This document shows, piece after piece, positions 56,401 through 64,000 of a stretch of 64,000 nucleotides of DNA (its first letter is position 1; every line of letters starts with the position of its first letter). A program made the translations under genes and the position numbers. This stretch comes from Parietichytrium sp. I65-24A. Taxonomy: Eukaryota > Sar > Bigyra > Thraustochytrida > Thraustochytriidae. The notes under the pieces were generated by a model. The model was not told where the DNA came from. It did no database searches and worked only from the letters and a program-made list of their open reading frames with translations. Location: the NCBI GenBank assembly GCA_012862575.1, contig BLSF01000031.1:434001-498000 (forward strand). The letters are read 5' to 3'.

Positions 56401-58640
56401 CTTTCAAGTCTACCGGCAGCAACACTTTCAATTCTAACGCCAACACTTGGGAGGAAACGAGCTCTCCCAAAGAATATACTTCTAACTTTGTTCGCAAATC
56501 CCACCGTGCCACAACCAAGATGTTGCGAGTCGCAGAACACCCTTTTCAGCGACAGTGACGACCTACCACGTCGCAGAAAAGGTGCATTGCAAGGCATCGG
56601 TCGTGGCTCTGAAACGACATGGTCGGAACGTCCTCTGCGTTGAAGAGCTTGATTGAGCTGGGTCGTCATTGAGAGGGAGGCATGTTGGCGTTTCTGCCTT
56701 CTTCCTTGTATTTTTTTCGATTGCAGCAACCAATTCGGTCATCAAACACAAGTAAAACGAACTCATATCGCAGTCCAAATGCGCATTTTCTCCTTTGGCA
56801 CCTTGCACCGTCGTAGCGCTTCTTCCGCCCCCTTTTCCGAACCTATCGACGACAGCGATCGGATCGCTTAAAGGCTTTCGTCAAGCTATTCTTCTTTCTT
56901 TGGATGGCAAAGTAGAATTTAGAATAACTCCAGGATGGAGCCAAGCGTATTCCCAAGTTCACCGTTTTGATCTCACTCACAATCCCGCGTCCGCGAAGGC
57001 GACTGGTAAAATACCTCCGGCGTTTAAAGCGACGCTGGGGATGGGACGAGTGTCGAACACCACAGTCCCGGGCGGCGTTTCCTTCACAAGACGTCGATTT
57101 CTAGCAGCACCGGCACTTACGATGAAGCGAGTAGGACGGTAATACAAGCAGTGTGCTGCTTTCGGAGCTTGTCGACTCGACAAAAAATCTCCGAACAGAA
57201 TGTGCACTGGAAACTGAGGGCAAGCCTTTCATGATCAGGACAGGCTTCTCGGATATCTGTCTGCTGGCATGAATGATAAGCTTACGGGAGAAGAGAGCAC
57301 GTAGGCTGGCCGGCTGGCCGGCTGGTTCCGCCGGTACATAGTTTAGAGCTCACCACCCCACATTGATACCGGCGCTGCTTTCCAGGGTTTTCTTTCACTC
57401 AAGAGTGAACATGTGACTTGACGTTTTTGAAAGACTGGAGACTGGAGACCGGTTCGCTCTAGTTCGTCCAACATTCTCCCAAATCTACTTGCGCGCCAAA
57501 TCAAGTCGACTTTTTTCAATAAAATGTTTTTTTTGTTTCCGAGCTGGGACGGGGACTGTCTTGTATTTTGGGGATGAAAACATAACGACGAGAACAGAGC
57601 CAAACACGTAACACAGCCACACTTCATCCTCTCAAAGCCCGTGTACTAGAACCGAGCTCTCGTGGGTTCCGAAAGCGGGTTCGATGCCAACATTCCGCCT
57701 CATTGACCATTCCGTTCCCGCTTCCTCAGATTTCCTCAGCGTGCATTACACACAATCTCCAATCCGTCAAATCACATCCACTCCCAAGCAAGCAGACTCT
57801 TGAATTTCCGTATTCCTGCGGGCACTTACCCCATGGCCTATCACATCCTCCGCCACTTCTACTAGCTAGCACGACTTCCAGAACATAGAACACACCAGAA
57901 CACCCGCACAGCTAGTGATTCCCTTATCCACTCCTACGTGAGGCTGCCAGGCCTCGCCCCTAGCCCTCCATAAGCCAGACTACCATGGCTACCGCCATCT
58001 AGCGTTTCCCGTGAGTCAGCGAGCCACGTGAGTCCGCGAGGACAGAGGCGTACGTGCGCGAAGAACCCGGGAACCCACGCAAAGAACTGACTGAAAGAAC
58101 CGAAAGGACCGAAAGGACGGAGGTCCGGCCTGCCTTTGGTGGGAAATTTCGTGTCACAGTTTCACAGGTTCACAGTTTCATAGTAGCAAGAGCCAACGCC
58201 GACGAAAAGCACGAAAGACAAGTGAGATAGTGAGAGAGTGAGATAGTGAGACAAGTGAGAGAGTGAGAGAGTGAGAACGCGGTCTGTGAGAGAGCATTGC
58301 GAGTGGGATCATAGAATCATAGAATCATAGATCATACTCGTTGACTCTTTGGATCATAGATCATACTCTTTGACTCTTTGGCTCTTTGACTTGTTGACTC
58401 GTAGACTCGTTGGGAAAACGGTGGGACTGCCTTGTGCGTGGTTGGCGTTTTGCAGTGCGAAGAGTTGCGTTTGGAATAAGCAGGTTGGGATTGGGATCAA
58501 TACGTTTCATTTCGTTGGCGTTTGGTTCGATTTGATCGGCGGCTGTCGGTTGAAAGGTCAAAGGTGAATTGGACGTTTGTTTGTTTGTTTGTTTATTTGT
58601 TTGAGGGAGATTGGCGGCGGTGCCGACAAGCGCTTGAGCC
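49078..58640. other. 9.5-kb gene-free, repeat-rich region
   Basis: No reading frame here has the composition or motifs of a gene. Contents include the TA array (49271-49299), GA arrays (50217-50239, 50392-50416), CT-rich tracts (51130-51260), TGACTGTGAGTGA-type motifs (50263-50278, 54182-54195) and their reverse forms (54008, 54316, 54364), AGTACT elements (51829-51840, 54535-54548) and, close to LON, GTGAGATA and AATCATAG arrays (58222-58275, 58313-58335). The last few hundred bases should hold the LON promoter. A long non-coding transcript or a multi-intron gene with small exons cannot be excluded. Confidence 0.6.
49271..49299. repeat. TA dinucleotide array
   Basis: An uninterrupted run of about 14 TA units, extended by CA and TG at its ends. 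It lies about 190 bp upstream of the bZIP start codon. Confidence 0.95.
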
Positions 58641-61600
58641 ATGGCTCTGAGATTTGCGATTCGAGGAGCGCTGGCCAAGCACGAGCATCGGCGAGGCGTG
58701 GCAGAAGCTCATCACCAGTATCGTCTCGGTCTGCAGACTCGGTCCATGTCATCTTGGTGGTGGGACAAAGATCGGAAGTCGCCACTCAGTGCCAAAGACG
58801 AAAAGCACAAAGGCAATCAGGAAGCAGATGGCCAGGCAAACTCGTCTTCTTCAAAGCAGCCAGCTTCGGCCCAGGAAGGCGGCGCGAACGAGGCGAAGGA
58901 GGTGAACTCGCAAAAGCCCGATGGACACCAGGCCAAGGGCGATTCCGGCGCAAACAAAACAGCCTCGGAGCCGGAGAATGGAAAAAGTCAGGCGTCGGGA
59001 GCGGGGCAAGGCAGCTCCGGCGAAAACTCGAATGTTGCTTCCGTATTAGCTCTGCAGGGTGCGCCGAGGCAGCCCCAAGTCCTCGCCCTGCCTCTGGACC
59101 GTCGGCCACTATTCCCGGGGCTCTTGCACCCGATTCAGATCACCGACCGCGCAGTGTACGAGGCCTTGGTGCGCACTCGTGCGAGCGGTAACCCGTACAT
59201 TGGTGTGTTTCTGCGGAAGCACGATATCAAAGCAAGGGATTTTGTGGAGCTGGCCCCGTCGGACCGGATCCTCAACGTCTCCGAGATTCACCAATTGGGA
59301 ACATTTGCGCAGATCGTGCAGATGGAGCCTCTGCACAATCACGTGGAGAGCGCCGCAGTAGTGTCCTCGGACGAGCACGATGGTGACTTGGAGTTTCATA
59401 ATCACGAGGAACAACAGCAGAGGCAGGACCTGCGAAAAGCGTTGTTTAATGAGCGACGTAGCGGTTCGGGCGGCATGTCTAGCAACAGCTTCCAACTCAA
59501 CGACAGTGCTAGCCAGATGGTGGCCAATTCAAAAGAGGAGAGCTGGACGCTCGTAGTGAAAGCCCACCGAAGGATTCAGATAGAGGAGGTTTTAAACCCC
59601 GGCCCGCCGCCAATGGTCAAGGTGCAGCACATATCGGAGACTCCCCTGGGCAATTATGACATGGACACCATTCGCGCTTACACCAACGAGGTGCTTGCCA
59701 CATTGCGGGACGTCATTAAGCACAATCCCCTGCTGCGGGAACACATGCAGTTTTTCTCGACCCGCTTTGACATGTCTGACCCTCACCACGTGTGCAATCT
59801 CGCAGCCCATCTAACTTCGGCCGACGGCAACGAATTGCAGGAGGTACTCGAGGCACTCAACTTGGAAACTCGTCTCCAAAAAGTCCTTGTCTTGTTGAAG
59901 AAGGAGGTGCAGCTGAATGCAATTCAGGAGGAGATTAGCAAACAGGTAGAGGAAACCATCAGCGCAAACCAGCGCAAGTACTTTTTGAATGAGCAGCTCA
60001 AGCAGATTAAAAAGGAGCTGGGCCTCGAGCATGATGACAAGGATGCAATTTTGCAAAGGTACCAAGAAAAGTACGCTCAACTGCAAAAGGTCATTACCGC
60101 CGCGGATTCCTTGGAAGAGACATCTGAGAAGTCTTCTTCCGAGGGCGACAGTGGCAAGGAGCAGGGCACTCACAAGCGACAGTTTGTTCAAAACGGCGTC
60201 CCTGCGGAGGTTAAGAAGGTGATTGAGGACGAACTGAAAAAGCTCTCAACCCTCGAGAAGTCTAGTCCTGAGTTTAATGTGTCTCGTGGCTATCTAGATT
60301 GGCTTTTGAGTCTACCCTGGACAAAGGCCTCGCTTGACAATCTTGACATCGAGCACGCGCAGAAAATCCTGGAAAGCGACCACTTTGGATTGAGCGATAT
60401 CAAGGAGCGAATTTTGGAATTCATTGCCGTCGGAAATTTGCGAGGGACTGTGCAGGGCAAAATCATCCTTCTTGTTGGGCCTCCTGGAGTCGGCAAAACC
60501 AGCATCGGAAAGTCTATTGCCCATGCTCTAGACCGCGAGTTCTTCCGCTTCTCCGTGGGAGGTTTATCTGATGTATCCGAAATCAAGGGACATAGACGGA
60601 CATACATTGGCGCAATGCCAGGCAAGCTCGTTCAGTGCCTAAAGACGGTGGGGGTCTCAAATCCTGTCATACTTATCGATGAAATCGATAAGCTGAGCAC
60701 CGGGTACCGCGGGGACCCCGCCTCGGCACTGTTGGAGCTCTTGGATCCGGCCCAGAACTCCTCGTTCTTAGACCACTACCTGGATGTGCCGATGGACCTT
60801 TCCAAGGTGCTTTTTGTGTGCACTGCAAATTCCCTAGATACTATTCCTGGGCCGCTCCTGGATCGCATGGAAATTTTGCGCTTGTCCGGCTACGACCTTC
60901 CTGAGAAGGTCGAGATTGCCAAGAGGTATTTGGAGCCTCGTGCGAAACGAGACTGCGGTTTGATTTCTGCCGAAGAAGCTGCCTCGATACCTGGACCTGA
61001 CGAGACGGAGAATATCGCGGAGAGCAGCACTCCAAAACCTTCTCCTGCGCTCAAAGTCCCAGAGTCCCTTGGCCTGGATGAGTCAGCCATAACGTCGCTG
61101 GCGCGGTGGTATTGCCGCGAGTCTGGTGTGCGCAAATTGGAGCAAGAGATTGAGAAAATTTACCGCAAGCTCACCTTGGAGCTTCTCAAGACCAAATCTG
61201 CAGAGCGAGAGACGCGCTCGTGGACTGTGCGCGAAGACAACCTGGAAAAGTATGTTGGAAAACCGAGGTATCAATCGGAAAAGCTGTACGAGTCCGTGCC
61301 ACCGCCAGGCGTGGTCATGGGTTTGGCTTGGTCGGCTTACGGTGGCTCTAGTTTGTACATCGAGACGACCGCCATTAAAAGAGTCTCAGCAGCCAGAACC
61401 GCAGGTGAAGAGACTGGTGAGAAACCTAAGACTTCTGCTGGCGCAGGTCCCGTGAGCTTTTCTGTACACACTACCGGACAGCTCGGCGATGTGATGAAGG
61501 AAAGCACTAGTATCGCATTGACATTTGCAAAGCATCATCTCCAGAACGTGGATTCTGGCAACACATTTTTTGAGCAGAATCAAATCCATCTGCATGTTCC

Positions 61601-61916
61601 TGAGGGTGCAACTCCCAAGGACGGCCCTTCCGCGGGTGTGACGATGACCACGGCGCTCCTATCCTTGGCATTGCAAAAGTCTGTGAAAGCCGACCTTGCG
61701 ATGACCGGAGAAATCAGTCTGACCGGCATGGTACTTCCCGTAGGCGGAATCAAGGAAAAGGTCATTGCAGCGCGTCGGTCTGGCGTGAACACGATCATAT
61801 TACCAAATGGTAACCGCAAAGATGTGGATGAGTTACCAGACTACCTGAAAAAGGATCTGACGATTCATTTCGCGAAGCATTACGATGATGTATACAAGGC
61901 AGCGTTTGGACTTTAA
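58641..61916 (+). CDS. LONP1: Mitochondrial LON protease homologue
   Basis: LON is an ATP-dependent Ser-Lys protease of the mitochondrial matrix that degrades damaged proteins. This single-exon protein has 1091 residues. The N terminus (about 1-45) is Arg/Ala-rich with few acids, fitting a mitochondrial presequence. A low-complexity Ser/Gly/Lys stretch (50-130) precedes the LON substrate-binding domain (about 150-400), which contains a Gln/Ser-rich insert. The AAA+ module has Walker A GPPGVGKT at 613-620 and Walker B VILIDEID at 676-683. The protease domain carries the catalytic pair S997 (DGPSAGV) and K1040 (GGIKEK), 43 residues apart as in E. coli LON. An acidic loop at about 785-810 interrupts the AAA+ small domain. 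A plastid or peroxisomal form is possible, but the C terminus (AFGL) lacks a clear PTS1. Confidence 0.96.
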   Translation: MALRFAIRGALAKHEHRRGVAEAHHQYRLGLQTRSMSSWWWDKDRKSPLSAKDEKHKGNQEADGQANSSSSKQPASAQEGGANEAKEVNSQKPDGHQAKGDSGANKTASEPENGKSQASGAGQGSSGENSNVASVLALQGAPRQPQVLALPLDRRPLFPGLLHPIQITDRAVYEALVRTRASGNPYIGVFLRKHDIKARDFVELAPSDRILNVSEIHQLGTFAQIVQMEPLHNHVESAAVVSSDEHDGDLEFHNHEEQQQRQDLRKALFNERRSGSGGMSSNSFQLNDSASQMVANSKEESWTLVVKAHRRIQIEEVLNPGPPPMVKVQHISETPLGNYDMDTIRAYTNEVLATLRDVIKHNPLLREHMQFFSTRFDMSDPHHVCNLAAHLTSADGNELQEVLEALNLETRLQKVLVLLKKEVQLNAIQEEISKQVEETISANQRKYFLNEQLKQIKKELGLEHDDKDAILQRYQEKYAQLQKVITAADSLEETSEKSSSEGDSGKEQGTHKRQFVQNGVPAEVKKVIEDELKKLSTLEKSSPEFNVSRGYLDWLLSLPWTKASLDNLDIEHAQKILESDHFGLSDIKERILEFIAVGNLRGTVQGKIILLVGPPGVGKTSIGKSIAHALDREFFRFSVGGLSDVSEIKGHRRTYIGAMPGKLVQCLKTVGVSNPVILIDEIDKLSTGYRGDPASALLELLDPAQNSSFLDHYLDVPMDLSKVLFVCTANSLDTIPGPLLDRMEILRLSGYDLPEKVEIAKRYLEPRAKRDCGLISAEEAASIPGPDETENIAESSTPKPSPALKVPESLGLDESAITSLARWYCRESGVRKLEQEIEKIYRKLTLELLKTKSAERETRSWTVREDNLEKYVGKPRYQSEKLYESVPPPGVVMGLAWSAYGGSSLYIETTAIKRVSAARTAGEETGEKPKTSAGAGPVSFSVHTTGQLGDVMKESTSIALTFAKHHLQNVDSGNTFFEQNQIHLHVPEGATPKDGPSAGVTMTTALLSLALQKSVKADLAMTGEISLTGMVLPVGGIKEKVIAARRSGVNTIILPNGNRKDVDELPDYLKKDLTIHFAKHYDDVYKAAFGL

Positions 61917-62049
61917 ATAATATATTCAAAAGAGTGTTTCTTACTCACTTGCGCTCTCCATCTCCCATTTCCCATTTCGGGCTGAACACAAACACAAAAA
62001 AAAATTAAAAGAGCGCATGTTGCCTTCAGACGACGACACCGGTTCAAGC

Positions 62050-63619
62050 TTATTCCGCTTTCCCGGGCTCTTTCAAGTGCTTTGCTCGCACCACCCAAGT
62101 TCGGTACAGCTGGTCTGCACAGATCATCCACAACATTACGATTCCAAAATACGCGGCAGCAAGGCCGTGAGAATTGACTCTTGCCATGCCAACGAGTGCG
62201 GCCCCAAAACCCATGCCACCCTTGTACAAGAACGTGTCGATGACACTCTTGACAACGAAACGGTCCTTGCGGTCCAAAACACTGTACATAGATTCGCGAA
62301 CGGGTTTGCTGACGGCGAAAGCGATCACTCTGCGTGCGAATTCAAAAGTAAAAACTATCGGAGTCGCAGCCTCCGCTGAAGCAAATTCCAAGGCTCCAAA
62401 GCCGAGTCCCGTGACCAATGGCAAACTCCACAGACCATAGCGAGTCGACAAGAGCGCGGAAGAATCTTCCCTCAGCGACATGTACACCTGAAGTGCCAAC
62501 GTTCCTGCGGCGGAGATGAGACTGAGGTTGGCCGACATACTGGCAGCTTGTTCCGGGGAGGAGCCCAGATCCTCCACACTCTTCGTCCGCTCCAAGTATA
62601 TCATCGACATTGTACAAGTGTAGCACACCGTGGTGCAGGCAAATAAGGAGCAGAGGGGATCACGAATCACCTTCAAGAAAGACCCTGATGAAGTCGAGTC
62701 ATGAAGCTCGGCGGACTCGCCTTTTCCTGTAGAGGACTTGCTGGTGGCACAGCTTTTCGCAAGCCATGAAGCACTTTCAACAGAAAGCCCAATCAAAGGA
62801 ACTAGATGACGGGCCTTGAAGCCGTGTGAGAGCAGAAGTGACGACAAAGCTGCGCCAATTGCCTGCCCAATGGTGCAGGCGGCTCCAATCATACTGAAGA
62901 ATTTGGCAGAGCTATACCCGGAAGCGGGTATCAGATCTGATGCAAATGACCATTGCAATGAGATGACGACGTTGACCAATCCCTGGCTGAGAACAAACAC
63001 TGCACAATTCAGCAGGTACTGCGTCGACTCGAAGTCTCTCTGCACGCCAGAGTCGTCAACAAAGTACCCCAAACACACCACTGCAGCAAACCCTCTAAAC
63101 ATCCACGCCATCCTCTCCGCAGTCTCTTGCAGCGAGTCGCGAACCACGTACTGGCAGTTGCGAATCACACGTCAGTCAGCACCCGAGGGCAAGAAAAAGC
63201 AAACAGAAGCCGTCGAATGTCAAACAAACAAACAAACAAAGCTTTGAAACTAAAAACCTACCTTTACCATTGGAGCGAATAGAAGCGTGCCCAACGTCGA
63301 CAACGTGAGCAACTGGGAGCCGACAGATTTACCAGCCACTAGCATTTGCGCGTCACGCACGCTCTTCAATTCACCAACATTCTATCAGCGCTCCATTCAA
63401 CGCCATTCAAGCCAACCTCGATCATTTGACCGCCACCACTCAACTGCCCAAGTACAGCATCTCACCTGGCGCGCGAAGGCGAGCAGGAAGGACATGAACA
63501 ACAAATGGTCCCACGACACAAAACACCCAATCCCCCGTCCACACACTCACCTGCAGCAAGTAATTGGCAGCCATCATAAGCGCGAACGAAGCGCACAGTC
63601 TTTGACTTAAACTCGCCAT
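62050..63619 (-). CDS. NTT/ADP-ATP translocase-like MFS carrier (three exons)
   Basis: I assemble exon 1 (63619-63551, 23 codons from ATG), exon 2 (63363-63262, 34 codons) and exon 3 (63150-62050), all in phase 0: 423 residues. The introns are 187 bp (GTGAGT...AAG) and 111 bp (GTAGGT...CAG). The joined start, NYLLQ then SVRDAQMLVAGKS, matches the YYLLRPVRDA opening of a bacterial and algal carrier family distantly related to nucleotide transporters. Further family marks are WSFASDL (about 124-130) and SKPVRESMYSVLDRKDRF (338-355) followed by VIDTFLYKGG. About 11-12 hydrophobic segments are visible. Transport of nucleotides is possible, but the substrate of this subfamily is not established. 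Exon 3 alone lacks an ATG at its 5' end, which supports the exon model. It converges on LON with 133 bp between. Confidence 0.8.
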
Positions 63620-63679
63620 CTCTCCTCTCTCCCTCTCTCTCTCTTTCTTTCTTTCTTGACTGAGGCAGAGAACGAACGT

Positions 63680-63850
63680 GCGCACTCTGGCAGCAACGTA
63701 TGCACGTACGTGTACTCCACTCAGAGTACGCCCCAAGTGCTCAGTACTCGCAGTCAGACGGTGTATCGTTCCCGGGCACGGGTAGGTACTGACTGCGAGT
63801 TCTGCGAGTACACGTGTACACGTACGTTCTACAGCACTGGACACTGCACA
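63680..63850. promoter_or_regulatory. Palindrome cluster upstream of the NTT-like gene
   Basis: Within 60-230 bp upstream of the start codon lie GCACGTACGTGTAC (about 63700-63713), CTCAGTACTCGCAGTCAG (63740-63757) and GAGTACACGTGTACACGTACG (about 63806-63826). The last contains the 12-bp palindrome GTACACGTGTAC around a CACGTG core, the usual binding core of bZIP and bHLH factors. Position and symmetry suggest regulatory sites; the factor is unknown. Confidence 0.4.
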
Positions 63851-64000
63851 CTTTGAAGACGCGTTGTGACACGAGCTGTTGTAGTTATCTCGAGGGCACT
63901 TCTAGTTGGTAGGTTACAGAGCTCGAAAAGGGACCAATCTCTGAGCTCGAGTAGCTCGAGTAGCTCGAGTATCCTGTTTAGTTGACAGGCATTGGACTCA
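63851..64000. other. Window edge, short AGCTCGAGT repeats
   Basis: Three near-copies of AGCTCGAGT occur at about 63943-63969. Each contains an XhoI-like CTCGAG palindrome. No gene is seen before the window ends. Confidence 0.6.

Noticed and set aside
57640-57700. Possible tRNA because of GGGTTCGATGCC (B-box-like)
   Set aside because: I could not fold a cloverleaf around it or find a matching A box and acceptor stem.
63440-63844. Single 134-codon frame at the start of the NTT-like gene
   Set aside because: It reads through a CAG/GTGAGT donor into intron sequence; splicing to 63363 gives the family motif instead.

Overview
The window is nuclear DNA of a microbial eukaryote. Genes are long single exons or are cut by one or two short introns (73-187 bp, one of 568 bp) with GTAAGT, GTGAGT or GTAGGT donors and AG acceptors. 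Products are typically eukaryotic: full ABCA and ABCC transporters, signal peptide peptidase, PEX14, FAN1, mitochondrial LON, a MAPEG enzyme, a bZIP factor and an eIF3g-like protein. My best guess is a unicellular red alga such as Porphyridium, because of the intron-poor genes and gene types; the sequence does not prove this.

Layout. At 0-12 kb a small coiled-coil gene is followed by a convergent pair: a TmcB-like PAS membrane protein (+) and the DNA-repair nuclease FAN1 (-, with its catalytic exon hidden behind an intron). At 12-25 kb lie an MGST3-like MAPEG gene (+) and a convergent pair of full-length ABC transporters, ABCA (+, one intron) and ABCC (-). From 25 to 33 kb there is no gene; it holds a 1.2-kb near-identical duplication joined by a single N, plus dense short repeats. 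At 33-49 kb are a Nudix hydrolase (+), signal peptide peptidase (-), a membrane-anchored BAHD-type acyltransferase (+), PEX14 (+, one intron), an eIF3g N-terminal-domain protein (+, minisatellite intron) and a bZIP factor (-). From 49.1 to 58.6 kb is a second gene-free, repeat-rich region. At 58.6-63.6 kb mitochondrial LON (+) converges on a three-exon NTT-like/MFS carrier (-).

The genes do not form one pathway. Several concern membranes and organelles (ER intramembrane proteolysis, peroxisome import, mitochondrial proteolysis, lipid/conjugate export). Three convergent pairs have only 87-186 bp between stop codons, while the other gaps run from hundreds of bases to kilobases and are filled with simple repeats. 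Two intergenic sequence habits stand out: many unrelated tandem arrays that share a 7-bp period, and a dispersed palindrome built on AGTACT(G/C)AGTACT. I recognised no tRNA, rRNA, snRNA, CRISPR array or transposase gene.
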